DNA of 64,000 bases from Mesonia mobilis DSM 19841 (GCF_000423405.1 NZ_AUHX01000005.1:274207-338206); one strand, 5' to 3'. Shown: positions 9,806 to 18,759, numbered from the stretch's first letter. Program-made: numbers and translations. Notes: a model not told the origin generated them from the sequence alone.

Positions 9806-11224
9806 ATGAGGCAACTCTACATCTTGTCTATTATTAGTTTGATTTTGTGTTCTTGCCAAAAAGATCCTAATGCTAATGCCTCTACTTCTGTGGGTGGCGA
9901 AATTGTAAATAGTAATACTCCTTATTTAACACTCGAAAGAAATGGTAAGCTTGTCGATTCTATTTCTATTGAAGAAGACGGAACTTTTACTTACAATTTT
10001 GAAGAAGATAATTTTGAACCGGGACTTTACACCTTTCGACACAATCCTGAAGGGCAAGTTTTTTTTATTGAAGAAGGCGATAGTTTATTATTTAGAGTAA
10101 ACACGAAAGAATTTGATGAATCGTTAATGTTTACCGGCGATAAATCTGTAGAGAATAATTTTTTAATGGAAATGTATTTGCTGAATGAAAAGGATAACGA
10201 TGTGATCCTTTCTTATTATAAGGTGAGTCCAGAAAAATTTATTTCAAAAACAGATTCTATTAAAGCTAAACGTAAAGAAAAGTTAGCTGAACTTAAAAGT
10301 GAGAATAATTTTTCTGATGCGTTTATTGAACTTGCTGATAAAACCATCGATTACGAATATTACGATTTACGCGAACGCTACGCTTTTTTAATAAACACCT
10401 ATTTTAATCAGTTTAGAAATAAAATTCCTGAAGATTTTTTCCATTACCGTAAAGACATCGATTTTAACGATAAAAGCTTACAATCGTATTACGTTTACCA
10501 ACGTTTTTTAGACAATTACTTAAAAAACAGAGCTATTGAGCGCTGTATAAATATAGAAAACACCAAGGATTGCTTTGATGCTAATTCGGTAACTAATTTA
10601 AAAAACCGATTAATCATCTCTGATAGTATTTTTAAGATTAAAAACTTAAGAAACCTTTACCTCACTAGATTTGCGAGAAAACAAATTAATACTGCTACCA
10701 ACACGCAACAAATCGACTCTACTTTACAATTATTAAAAAGTTTCAATTTTCCGAATGAAAAATATAACGAACTAAAAAAATTAGGGCGATTACAGAAAAA
10801 TTATTTTGTTGGTAAAGATGTTTCTCAATCAAAATTATTAACGACTGAAAAAGAGAAAATCTTTCTTATCGATATTTTAGACCAGCCTACCATTACAATC
10901 ACTTGGTCTGTTTATGTTTCTAATCACACCAAATTGCACGAACGTGTAAATGAATTAAGAAACCGCTATCCTGAAATTAATTTTCTTGGCGTAAATATCG
11001 ATGAAGAAAGCAACCACGATTTATGGATGAAGGCACTCGAGAATTTTGACTACAATAAAAATTTTGAAGTTAAAATTAGAGCTCGAGGCAACGATATTTC
11101 ACTTTACAAAAACTTTTTAAATAAGGTTTTACTCATCAACAAAAAAGGAACGATCGAGAAAGCTAACCTCAATCTATTCGATCCTAATTTTGAAAATGAA
11201 TTACTGGAATATTTAAATCAGTAA
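9806..11224 (+). CDS. Lipoprotein with DUF4369-like N-domain and CxxC-less thioredoxin fold
   Basis: A 472-residue lipoprotein (lipobox LCSC, cysteine 17). The N-terminal part (about 25-115) has the beta pattern of DUF4369, the domain found in front of many Bacteroidota TlpA-type thioredoxins. A long helical middle section follows. The C-terminus (about 350-472) keeps the thioredoxin-like order: LIDILDQPTITITW, then helix, then RYPEINFLGVNID. Where the redox CxxC should follow the tryptophan it reads WSVYVSNHTK (about 367-376), with no cysteine. It therefore cannot be a standard disulfide oxidoreductase and is more likely a binding or structural derivative. It lies alone, divergent from the ABC-F gene. 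Confidence 0.7.
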   Translation: MRQLYILSIISLILCSCQKDPNANASTSVGGEIVNSNTPYLTLERNGKLVDSISIEEDGTFTYNFEEDNFEPGLYTFRHNPEGQVFFIEEGDSLLFRVNTKEFDESLMFTGDKSVENNFLMEMYLLNEKDNDVILSYYKVSPEKFISKTDSIKAKRKEKLAELKSENNFSDAFIELADKTIDYEYYDLRERYAFLINTYFNQFRNKIPEDFFHYRKDIDFNDKSLQSYYVYQRFLDNYLKNRAIERCINIENTKDCFDANSVTNLKNRLIISDSIFKIKNLRNLYLTRFARKQINTATNTQQIDSTLQLLKSFNFPNEKYNELKKLGRLQKNYFVGKDVSQSKLLTTEKEKIFLIDILDQPTITITWSVYVSNHTKLHERVNELRNRYPEINFLGVNIDEESNHDLWMKALENFDYNKNFEVKIRARGNDISLYKNFLNKVLLINKKGTIEKANLNLFDPNFENELLEYLNQ

Positions 11225-11240
11225 ATAATTACTCAACCTC

Positions 11241-11280
11241 AAAAAAAGGCTTTTCAATATCTTGAAAAGCCTTCTTTATT
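11241..11280. terminator. Intrinsic terminator between convergent genes
   Basis: AAGGCTTTTCA pairs with TGAAAAGCCTT over a short loop, with A-rich and T-rich flanks. It serves the lipoprotein gene on the plus strand and the aldolase gene on the minus strand. Confidence 0.8.
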
Positions 11281-11299
11281 TTCTACTGAAAAAGTTTTA

Positions 11300-11956
11300 T
11301 TAACTGTTTCCTTTTCGGTAATCTGCTAAGAATTTTTCTAAACCTATATCGGTTAATGGGTGTTTTAATAAACCTTCAATAGAACTTAAAGGTCCCGTCA
11401 TTACGTCGGCTCCAATTTTTGCACAATCGATCACATGCATCGTGTGTCTAACCGAAGCTGCTAAAATTTCTGTTGAAAAATGATAGTTATCGTAAATATG
11501 TCTTATTTCAGCAATAAGATTTAATCCGTCGGTAGAAATATCGTCTAATCGACCAATAAATGGTGAAACATAAGTAGCTCCTGCTTTAGCCGCTAAAATT
11601 GCTTGTCCGGCAGAAAAAACTAAGGTACAATTCGTTTTAATTCCTTTATCACTAAAATATTTAATTGCCTTGACCCCATCTTTGATCATCGGTACTTTCA
11701 CCACAATCTGGCTGTGCAATTTTGCTAATTCTTCTCCTTCTTTTATAATATCATCATAATTTGTAGCGATCACTTCTGCACTTACATCGCCTTCAACGAT
11801 CTCACAAATTTTCTTGTAATGATCAATAATATTTTCTTTTCCTGTAATCCCTTCCTTAGCCATTAAAGAAGGATTGGTAGTCACCCCATCTAAGACGCCT
11901 AAATCCTGCGCTTCTTTAATCTGATCTAAGTTTGCTGTATCGATAAAAAATTTCAT
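11300..11956 (-). CDS. fsa: Transaldolase-like fructose-6-phosphate aldolase
   Basis: A 218-residue TIM-barrel enzyme of the short transaldolase (TalC/MipB/FSA) subfamily. These act in the non-oxidative pentose phosphate pathway or as fructose-6-phosphate aldolase. The start [16 protein letters not shown] and the [10 protein letters not shown] segment (23-32) are family signatures. The Schiff-base lysine is K87 in [15 protein letters not shown] and the IGADVMTGP region are also present. Sequence alone does not settle whether transaldolase or aldolase activity dominates. The SDR gene lies 29 bases upstream in the same direction and may be co-transcribed. Confidence 0.9.
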   Translation of the reverse strand: MKFFIDTANLDQIKEAQDLGVLDGVTTNPSLMAKEGITGKENIIDHYKKICEIVEGDVSAEVIATNYDDIIKEGEELAKLHSQIVVKVPMIKDGVKAIKYFSDKGIKTNCTLVFSAGQAILAAKAGATYVSPFIGRLDDISTDGLNLIAEIRHIYDNYHFSTEILAASVRHTMHVIDCAKIGADVMTGPLSSIEGLLKHPLTDIGLEKFLADYRKGNS

Positions 11957-11985
11957 AGAATTTAATTTTTAGTTATACAGTAAAG

Positions 11986-12792
11986 TTACAGTTTATAATG
12001 TTTCATAAGCATTTTTTCGTAAACTTTATCAGGTAAAATATGCTTTAAGGCAATGCTAAATTTTTGTAACGCCTCTCCTACTTTATAATGTATCGTCGGA
12101 TTTTTTTCTTGCATGACCGCAAACACTTTTTCAGCCATTTTTATAGGATCTTGACCTTTGTCTACGTGCTCATCCATCAGCTTCAAGGTGTTGCCGTAAT
12201 TTTTCTTATAAGGTGAATTTTCTTTTACCGGAGCGTGATATCTTCCGGCAGCAATATTGGTCGCAAAATCTCCCGGAGCGATATTGGTCATTTTTATATT
12301 GAATTCTTTCAGCTCCATTCTAAAAGCTTCCGTGGTAAGTTCTAACGCTCCTTTAGTTGCTGAATAAATTCCGCGATATGGTAATCCCATATAACCGGCA
12401 ATTGAAGTGATATTGATAATAAAACCATCGCCTTGTTTACGCATAAATGGTAAAACGGCTTTGATCACATTAATTACCCCAAAATAATTGGTATCAAAAA
12501 CCTTTCTAATTTCAGCATCCGGAATTTCTTCAATAGGACCTGTAATTCCCATTCCAGCGTTGTTAATCAAGAAGTCAATTTTTCCTTCAGCAGTAATTAC
12601 TTGTTCAACAGCAGCTGTAATCGTTTCTACTTGAGTAACGTCTAAAGCTACAAAATGAATTCCGTTAGATTCAGTGGTTTTCGGGTTTCTACTGGTACCG
12701 TAAACTTTATATCCTTTTTGAGCTAAAAACTCGCCTATAGATTTGCCTATTCCCGAAGAAGCTCCGGTAATTAAGACTACTTGATTTGCCAT
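11986..12792 (-). CDS. Short-chain dehydrogenase/reductase
   Basis: A 268-residue classical SDR. It has the Rossmann dinucleotide motif TGASSGIG (10-17) and NNAG near 87. The catalytic triad is a serine in NITSIAGY plus YSATK (about 153-157). The C-terminus is extended by about 40 residues with basic and aromatic residues. An arginine in GTSRNP after the second strand suggests preference for NADP. The substrate cannot be told. It precedes the transaldolase-like gene and is separated from the SRP RNA by about 100 bases. Confidence 0.88.
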   Translation of the reverse strand: MANQVVLITGASSGIGKSIGEFLAQKGYKVYGTSRNPKTTESNGIHFVALDVTQVETITAAVEQVITAEGKIDFLINNAGMGITGPIEEIPDAEIRKVFDTNYFGVINVIKAVLPFMRKQGDGFIINITSIAGYMGLPYRGIYSATKGALELTTEAFRMELKEFNIKMTNIAPGDFATNIAAGRYHAPVKENSPYKKNYGNTLKLMDEHVDKGQDPIKMAEKVFAVMQEKNPTIHYKVGEALQKFSIALKHILPDKVYEKMLMKHYKL

Positions 12793-12895
12793 ATCTAAAA
12801 AAATTGAAAGGCAAATGTCGATTATTTATAAGAAAGAATAAAATTAAACGTTAAGATTTACAGGAAGTAATACGTGGGAAAAGTGCATAAAAAAA

Positions 12896-12990
12896 GGCAA
12901 GCTACCCACATCACACCGCTACGACCATCTACCCTTGCTGCGTTCCCGCCCTGGGGGAATTCGACAGGAGCTGGTTGTGTGGGACTTGCC
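12896..12990 (-). ncRNA. ffs: Signal recognition particle RNA, small bacterial (4.5S) type
   Basis: Read on the minus strand, the ends GGCAAG and CTTGCC pair, giving one long hairpin. The apical part carries GGGCGGGAACGCAGCAAGG with the GGAA tetraloop region and the GCAGCAAGG asymmetric side that binds Ffh. The length of about 95 nt fits the Alu-less SRP RNA of Gram-negative bacteria. It guides ribosomes to FtsY, encoded at 50424-51383 in this window. A strong promoter lies directly upstream. The exact 5' and 3' ends are estimated from the terminal pairing. Confidence 0.95.
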
Positions 12991-12995
12991 GGGTG

Positions 12996-13025
12996 CAAAT
13001 ATACAAGGTTTATCTATTTCTGCAA
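12996..13025 (-). promoter_or_regulatory. Promoter of ffs
   Basis: On the minus strand a TTG (13023-13025) is followed by 19 bases and TATATTTG (12996-13003). This is an exact match to the Bacteroidota -33/-7 pattern. Transcription would begin about at the SRP RNA 5' end near 12990. Confidence 0.85.
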
Positions 13026-13078
13026 GCATTTTTTAGCATGAAATACCTAAATTAGCCAAAGAATTTAAAATTATTTAA

Positions 13079-14131
13079 ATGAAAGTTTATAACTTATTGA
13101 GCCTTTTTATTTTAGGCTTTTTTGTAATTTCTTGCGGAAATCCAAATCAGAAAAATTCAGCTAATTTTTCACTTCAAATTGGTGAGAAAGATGAAAATAT
13201 TCAGCAAGGAAAAGCAGTAAAAATTCAACTTCATCAAAAAGAAGCACAAGAAATTGATTCGGTTACCTATTTCTATAACGGTGAAAAGATCAATGTTGAA
13301 AATAATAGCATTACGTTTAACCTTCCGTTAGGTAAAAATAAGTTAGAAGCTAACATTTATAGCGAAGGCGATAAAACTACGCTTACCGAAGAAGTTAGCG
13401 TACATAGTAATGTAAAACCAAAAATTTATAATTATGAGGTCATAAATACTTATCCACACGACCCTAATGCTTTTACGCAAGGTTTAGAGTTTTACAACGA
13501 TACTCTTTACGAAAGTACCGGTTTAAGAGGACAATCGACTTTAAGAAAAGTAGATTTGGAAAGCGGAAAAGTGATTAAAAAAATAGATTTGATCGATACT
13601 TATTTTGCTGAAGGTTTAACGATTTACAATAATAAAATCTATCAACTTACTTGGAGATCCGGCGACGGAATTATTTATGACCTGAACACCTTCGAGAAAA
13701 AAGAGATCTTTAATTATAACGAAAGTAAAGAAGGTTGGGGACTTTGCAACGACGGCGAAAAATTCTATAAAAGTGACGGTACCGAAAAAATCTGGATCTT
13801 AAACCCGGAAACTTTAGCAGAAGAAAGTTTTATTCAACCGGCAACTCACAAAACAACGCTTACCAAACTTAACGAGTTAGAATGGGTAGACGGTAAAATC
13901 TACGCTAATACTTGGCAAAAAGATGGCGTGGTAATTATCGATCCTAAAACCGGAGCCGTAGAAGGTTTAATCGATTTTCGTGGTTTACGAGAAAAGCTGA
14001 CCAATAACGACGAATTAGTAAAAAGTAATCACGTTCTAAACGGTATTGCCTACAACCCAAACAATAAAAAGCTCTACGTAACCGGTAAAAACTGGGATAA
14101 ACTTTTTGAAGTAAAAATCATAGAAAGATAA
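13079..14131 (+). CDS. Glutaminyl-peptide cyclotransferase (glutamine cyclotransferase family) lipoprotein
   Basis: A 350-residue exported lipoprotein (lipobox VISC, about residue 19). After an Ig-like N-terminal segment, residues 115-350 form the beta-propeller of the glutamine cyclotransferase family. Signatures are PHDPNAFTQGLEF (about 126-138), FAEGLTIYNNKIYQLTWRSG, LNELEWVDGKIYANTW and the closing HVLNGIAYNPNNKKLYVTGKNW. The family converts N-terminal glutamine of proteins to pyroglutamate. In Bacteroidota many exported proteins acquire such a cap, so a periplasmic maturation role is reasonable. Five bases separate it from the next lipoprotein gene, indicating one operon. Confidence 0.88.
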   Translation: MKVYNLLSLFILGFFVISCGNPNQKNSANFSLQIGEKDENIQQGKAVKIQLHQKEAQEIDSVTYFYNGEKINVENNSITFNLPLGKNKLEANIYSEGDKTTLTEEVSVHSNVKPKIYNYEVINTYPHDPNAFTQGLEFYNDTLYESTGLRGQSTLRKVDLESGKVIKKIDLIDTYFAEGLTIYNNKIYQLTWRSGDGIIYDLNTFEKKEIFNYNESKEGWGLCNDGEKFYKSDGTEKIWILNPETLAEESFIQPATHKTTLTKLNELEWVDGKIYANTWQKDGVVIIDPKTGAVEGLIDFRGLREKLTNNDELVKSNHVLNGIAYNPNNKKLYVTGKNWDKLFEVKIIER

Positions 14132-14136
14132 TTTAA

Positions 14137-15672
14137 ATGAGATATTTATATTCCTTACTTCTTCTCTGCTCTATTGTTTTATGGAGTTCTTGTCGTAACG
14201 ATTTCGAAACCGAACCCAGCACAGGAAATTTACAGTTTTCTAGAGATACGGTTTATTTAGACACCGTATTTTCGAATATTGGTTCGAGTACTTACAATTT
14301 AAAAGTCTACAATAGAAGTGACGACGATATCACCATTCCGACAATTCAGTTAGCCGGTGGAGAAAGTTCTAATTATCGCTTAAATGTAGACGGTTTACCG
14401 GGCAAATCGTTTGAAAATATAGATATTCTTGCTAAGGATAGTATTTTTGTTTTTATTGAAACCACTGCTAATATTGAAAATTTTTCTAACGAAAATCAAT
14501 TTTTACTCACCGATGCGATCGAGTTTGATACCGGAGCTAATCAACAAAAGGTAGAATTGGTTACCCTAATTCAAGATGCGGTTTTTCTATATCCTGAAAA
14601 ATTTGACGATGGTACTACAGAAAGCCTGTCATTTGGTTTTGATGAAGAAGGAAATGAAATTTTAATCGAAGGTTTCTTTTTAGATGAAACTGAATTAACC
14701 TTTACCAACGAAAAACCTTACGTCATTTATGGTTATGCCGCAGTTCCCGGCAATCGAACCTTAAATATCGAAGCTGGAGCCAGAGTTCACTTTCACGAGG
14801 CTAGCGGAATTATTGTAGCGCAAGACGGTTCACTTCACGTAAACGGAATGCTTAGTAACGATCAAGAAACTTTAGAGAATGAAGTGATTTTTGAAAGCGA
14901 TCGTCTCGAACCCGATTTTAGTGAAATTCCCGGTCAATGGGGAGCCATTTGGTTAACAGCCGGTAGCACCAACAACCTCATTAATTATGCGACCATCAAA
15001 AATGCGACAGTCGGTATTTTAACCGAATCGAATGATGGCACGAGCAACCCTACTTTAACCATTAATAATTCTAAAATCTACAATTCTTCAAACGCCGGCT
15101 TACTCGCTAGAACCGGCCACGTTAAAGGGAATAATCTAGTAATAGGAAGTGCCGGGCAATCTTCTTTAAGTTTATCGCTTGGCGGCCAATACAATTTTAC
15201 GAACTGCACTTTCGCCAATTACTGGACAGGCAGTTACCGATCGCTACCGACCGTACTTGTTCAAAATTACCTAGAAACACCGGAACAAATTTTTGTTTCA
15301 GATTTAATTGAAGCCAATTTTAATAATTGCATTATCTACGGAAATGAAAATCGCGAATTAGTCTTAAATGAAAGAAGTGAAGCCGATTTTAATGCTCGTT
15401 TTGAAAATTGTTTAATTCGATATAACGATTTTGGTTTCGGAAGTCAAGGCTACGATTTTGATGATGAAACTCTTTTTCCGGGAACCATTATTAATGTAAT
15501 TCCTAATTTTTACAATCCGCAAGAAAATGAATTTATGATCGATGAAGAATCCGGAGCTAACAATTTAGCAAACCCTTCAACAGCAACGAATCAAGACATT
15601 TTAGGTACTCCTAGAGGCTCTTCACCCGATAGTGGTGCTTATGAGAGTATTATTTTTCCGGAGGAAGATTAA
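14137..15672 (+). CDS. Right-handed beta-helix lipoprotein
   Basis: A 511-residue lipoprotein (lipobox WSSC, about residue 19). Residues 25-150 look like a beta-sandwich with DTVYLDTVFSNIGSSTY near its start. From about 190 onward there are beta-helix turns rich in N, G and I/V (for example NYATIKNATVGI, LTINNSKIYNSSNAGLL, NFTNCTFANYWTG). This is typical of right-handed parallel beta-helix surface proteins of Bacteroidota. The proline/glycine-rich C-terminal end, DSGAYE, is common in this group. No catalytic signature is recognised. It is probably co-expressed with the cyclotransferase gene. Confidence 0.75.
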   Translation: MRYLYSLLLLCSIVLWSSCRNDFETEPSTGNLQFSRDTVYLDTVFSNIGSSTYNLKVYNRSDDDITIPTIQLAGGESSNYRLNVDGLPGKSFENIDILAKDSIFVFIETTANIENFSNENQFLLTDAIEFDTGANQQKVELVTLIQDAVFLYPEKFDDGTTESLSFGFDEEGNEILIEGFFLDETELTFTNEKPYVIYGYAAVPGNRTLNIEAGARVHFHEASGIIVAQDGSLHVNGMLSNDQETLENEVIFESDRLEPDFSEIPGQWGAIWLTAGSTNNLINYATIKNATVGILTESNDGTSNPTLTINNSKIYNSSNAGLLARTGHVKGNNLVIGSAGQSSLSLSLGGQYNFTNCTFANYWTGSYRSLPTVLVQNYLETPEQIFVSDLIEANFNNCIIYGNENRELVLNERSEADFNARFENCLIRYNDFGFGSQGYDFDDETLFPGTIINVIPNFYNPQENEFMIDEESGANNLANPSTATNQDILGTPRGSSPDSGAYESIIFPEED

Positions 15673-15687
15673 TATTGATTTCATAAG

Positions 15688-15720
15688 AAAAGGCTCGAGT
15701 TCAAAAAACCCGAGCCTTCT
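15688..15720. terminator. Intrinsic terminator, mainly for hsp20
   Basis: AAGGCTCG pairs with CGAGCCTT. The T-run is better on the minus strand, the direction of the hsp20 gene, than on the plus strand. Confidence 0.75.
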
Positions 15721-15745
15721 CAAAACTAACTAATCAAACTACTTA

Positions 15746-16189
15746 TTATGAAATTTCAATCATTCGTTTAGCCTGCACTTTTGCTTCTTCTTTCTTTGGA
15801 AGGTTGATCAACAAAACTCCATTTTCGTAAGAAGCATTTATTTTAGCACTATCTACTGTTTCCGGTAGGCTAAATGCTCTTTTAAAAGTGCTGTAACTAA
15901 ATTCTCTTCTGGTAAATTTTCCTTTTTCTTCTTCAGTGTTTTCTTTTTTACTTTCAGAAGAAATTGTAAGCACATCGTTATCTAATTCGATATTAAAATC
16001 TTCTTTGGTTTTACCCGGTGCGGCAACTTCAACCAAGAAATTATCTTCAGTCTCTTGAATATTTACTGCCGGAATACTTACGCCAATATTATTCACGTTT
16101 GAAGTACCTCCTAACCAATCTGTTTTAAACATATCATCTAACATAGATGGTAACCAATTGTCTGCTGTTGTTCTTTTTACTAAACTCAT
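15746..16189 (-). CDS. Small heat shock protein, Hsp20 / alpha-crystallin family
   Basis: A 147-residue ATP-independent holdase chaperone. The alpha-crystallin domain runs from about 40 to 135: IPAVNIQETEDNFLVEVAAPG, then EDFNIELDNDVLTIS, then REFSYSTFKRAFSLPE. It closes with the conserved A-x-x-x-N-G-V-L motif (ASYENGVLLINLPK). A C-terminal tail with an IxI-like end (RMIEIS) follows. The length is normal. It is divergent from the DUF2254 gene. The about 200-base spacer shows no obvious heat-shock inverted repeat. Confidence 0.93.
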   Translation of the reverse strand: MSLVKRTTADNWLPSMLDDMFKTDWLGGTSNVNNIGVSIPAVNIQETEDNFLVEVAAPGKTKEDFNIELDNDVLTISSESKKENTEEEKGKFTRREFSYSTFKRAFSLPETVDSAKINASYENGVLLINLPKKEEAKVQAKRMIEIS

Positions 16190-16387
16190 AACTTTTATTT
16201 TTTGTTGTTTATATCAATTTTACACTCAACAAATAGCAATTTGAATACCAACGCATATTTAATGACTTTTTGACACAAACAGAGCTTAAAACTATGTCAA
16301 AATGACAATTATAACGGTTAAAGTATGGTTAAAACGACAGTTGAAGCTAAATAAGAGTTCTATTTTAGCTGAATTAATTCAACTTAA

Positions 16388-17677
16388 ATGAAATATTTAT
16401 TTAATAAGCTCTACAGTTTTATTAATACGATTGAAGGGAAAATTGCTTTCTACCCTACTCTTTTAGCGATTGGCGGACTTATACTTTCGCTCATTTCACT
16501 CTCCTTAGAAAATACCGGAATATCAGAATGGTTCACCTCGATTTACGACGGTTTTATAATCGACAGCAGCGATACAGCTAGAACTATTTTAAGTTATTTA
16601 ACCGGCGGACTCATTTCTTTAATGGTCTTTAGCTTCTCGATGGTGATGGTTTTACTCAACCAAGCTTCTTCTAATTATTCTCCTCGAGTTTTGCCGGGAC
16701 TTATCTCGAATAAAAATCATCAATATGTTCTTGGGATTTACCTCGGGACAATTATTTACAATGTATTTATTACGATTGCTATTAAGGCTTCAGAAAATAA
16801 TGAAATGAGAATTCCTAGTTTTTCGATTTTTATTACCGTCTTACTAACAGTTTTATGTTTAGGAGCATTTATCTATTTCATTCATTCTATTTCACAATCA
16901 ATTCAGGTAAATAATATTCTTACTAATGAATACAAAAAAGCTAAAACTCGATTAAAAAACATTATTGAAATTCAGAAAAACGAAAAAGAACTCGATTTTC
17001 CTGATACCGAAAACTGGTCAAGTTATCAAAGTAAAAAAACAGGCTATTTTCAAAATATATCGATCGATAATCTAAAAGAGATTTGTAAAGAAAATGATAT
17101 TCAGATTTCCATTTTACCGATAAAAGGGAGTTTTATAGCAGAAAATTCTACCATCATTAAAGTAAGTAAATCGATAGAAGATGAGTTGGTTTTAAAAATT
17201 CTGAGCAATTTTAATTTTGCTGAAGGCGAATTTGTAGAAGATAATTACCTACTTGGTTTTAAACATATCACAGAAATTGGAATACGCGCTATTTCGCCTG
17301 CGGTTAACGATCCATCAACCACTATTAACACCATCGACTACCTAACAGATCTATTGGCTTTGCGTTTATTAAAGAAAGAAGATGAAATTGTAAGTTTAGA
17401 AGATCATCAACCTTGTATTTGGCTTTCAACTATTTATTTTGAAGAATTACTTTATCAAATTATTCTTCCTTACCGTACGTATTGCAAGAACGATTTTAGT
17501 TGTGTTCAAAAATTATTATTGATGTTTTCGTTTTTACTTCAGCAAAAAACAGTTAGTCAAAAATATCACGAAAGCATCAAAAAAGAAGCAAATAATCTCT
17601 ATGAAGACGTAAAACACAGCCTTAAAAATGAAAGAGATTTAGAAAGATTAGAAGCAATGTACCAACAAATAGCATAA
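16388..17677 (+). CDS. DUF2254 integral membrane protein
   Basis: A 429-residue inner-membrane protein. Four hydrophobic segments occupy the first about 165 residues (near 19-40, 72-95, 113-133 and 146-168). A cytoplasmic domain follows, containing ISPAVNDPSTTINTIDYL (about 303-320), the DUF2254 signature. The family function is unknown. It is divergent from hsp20 and followed by the DUF1456 gene 44 bases later, with a possible separate promoter for the latter. Confidence 0.85.
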   Translation: MKYLFNKLYSFINTIEGKIAFYPTLLAIGGLILSLISLSLENTGISEWFTSIYDGFIIDSSDTARTILSYLTGGLISLMVFSFSMVMVLLNQASSNYSPRVLPGLISNKNHQYVLGIYLGTIIYNVFITIAIKASENNEMRIPSFSIFITVLLTVLCLGAFIYFIHSISQSIQVNNILTNEYKKAKTRLKNIIEIQKNEKELDFPDTENWSSYQSKKTGYFQNISIDNLKEICKENDIQISILPIKGSFIAENSTIIKVSKSIEDELVLKILSNFNFAEGEFVEDNYLLGFKHITEIGIRAISPAVNDPSTTINTIDYLTDLLALRLLKKEDEIVSLEDHQPCIWLSTIYFEELLYQIILPYRTYCKNDFSCVQKLLLMFSFLLQQKTVSQKYHESIKKEANNLYEDVKHSLKNERDLERLEAMYQQIA

Positions 17678-17693
17678 ATGTGCTTATATTTTT

Positions 17694-17701
17694 TAAATTT
17701 G
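17694..17701 (+). promoter_or_regulatory. Putative -7 promoter element for the DUF1456 gene
   Basis: TAAATTTG, an exact TAnnTTTG, lies 20 bases before the ATG at 17722. No clear -33 TTG is seen. Confidence 0.45.
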
Positions 17702-17721
17702 CAGCCAATCACAAATAACTT

Positions 17722-17964
17722 ATGGCATTAAGCAATAACGATATATTTAAAAAATTACGTGTAGCCCACAAATTAAGGGACGACGATATTATTGAAATCT
17801 TTAAATTGGTAGACTTCAAAGTTTCTAAAAGTGAATTGGGAGCTATCTTTAGAAAAGAAGGACATCCTAAATACCAAGAATGCGGTGATCAATTTCTAAG
17901 AAATTTTTTAAATGCGCTTATTATTCATTTACGAGGTCCGATGCCTAAGAAAGAAAAAAAATAA
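17722..17964 (+). CDS. Single-unit DUF1456 (YehS-like) protein
   Basis: An 80-residue basic protein. It has the DUF1456 pattern: NNDIFKKLRVAHKLRDDDI, then IFKLVDFKVSKSELGAIFRKEGHPKYQECGDQFLRNFLNALI, ending in a lysine tail. Enterobacterial YehS has two such units in about 156 residues; this gene carries one. It is intact, with clean start and stop and no relic of a second unit downstream, so it looks like a natural single-unit form rather than a fragment. Function is unknown. It lies between the DUF2254 and cysH genes. Confidence 0.75.
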   Translation: MALSNNDIFKKLRVAHKLRDDDIIEIFKLVDFKVSKSELGAIFRKEGHPKYQECGDQFLRNFLNALIIHLRGPMPKKEKK

Positions 17965-18041
17965 ATAATATTTACGTATATTGTTTATTTTGTAAATCTA
18001 ACGTCATTTTTACGTCTTACTAGAGAACCCAAATTTGGTTT

Positions 18042-18734
18042 ATGAGCGATACAACTGTTAAGAAACGAGTTTTTACCGAAGAAGAAATACAAGCCTTAAA
18101 TAAGAAATATAAACCACTTTCTATTCAAGAAAGAATTGAAGAATTATATAAAGATTTTGATGTAGCTGAAGTTATGTTAACGAGTTCTTTTGCAGCTACT
18201 TCTGCTTTTCTATTGAAGCTTTTTTCTGATGTAAATAAAGAGCAAAAAGTATTTTTTATCGATACCGGTTACCATTTTGATGAAACTTTACAATATAAAA
18301 GAAAGCTTACTGAAAAATATGGCTTAAACGTTAAATCGATTAGTGCCATTAAAGAAGAACACGAGTTTACTACAAAAGATGAAACTTGGCGTAAAAACCC
18401 AGATTTTTGTTGTTCGATTAATAAAGTAAGACCTTTAGAGACCATTAAAAAACATTATTCAGTTTGGGTAAGCGGTTTAATGGAATGGCAAAGCGACCAC
18501 CGTTCTAGCTTGAACATTTTTGAAGAACGTGGCGAGATTTTAAAATTCTACCCACTTTTAGATGTTACTAAAGAAGAAAGAGATGAGTTTATAGAAAAAC
18601 ACCAATTACCATTTCATCCTTTAGTTGCAAAAGGTTATAATTCTATTGGCTGTACGCATTGTACCGTTCCCGGTGAAGATCGCTCCGGCCGCTGGAACAA
18701 CAACCCTAAAACCGAATGTGGTTTACATTTGTAG
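18042..18734 (+). CDS. cysH: Assimilatory APS reductase, [4Fe-4S] type
   Basis: A 230-residue PAPS-reductase-family enzyme that reduces activated sulfate to sulfite. The P-loop-like site (TSSFAATSAF, 47-56) and DTGYHFDETL (75-84) are present. Two cysteine pairs typical of the iron-sulfur APS-using enzymes are present: C123-C124 in FCCSINKVRPL and C204/C207 in GCTHC. The catalytic cysteine is C226 in the terminal ECGLHL. Enzymes that use PAPS lack the four cluster cysteines, so APS is the predicted substrate. No cysD/cysN or sulfite reductase genes are adjacent. Confidence 0.92.
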   Translation: MSDTTVKKRVFTEEEIQALNKKYKPLSIQERIEELYKDFDVAEVMLTSSFAATSAFLLKLFSDVNKEQKVFFIDTGYHFDETLQYKRKLTEKYGLNVKSISAIKEEHEFTTKDETWRKNPDFCCSINKVRPLETIKKHYSVWVSGLMEWQSDHRSSLNIFEERGEILKFYPLLDVTKEERDEFIEKHQLPFHPLVAKGYNSIGCTHCTVPGEDRSGRWNNNPKTECGLHL

Positions 18735-18759
18735 AAAAACTTTAAAAAAATTCAGCATA

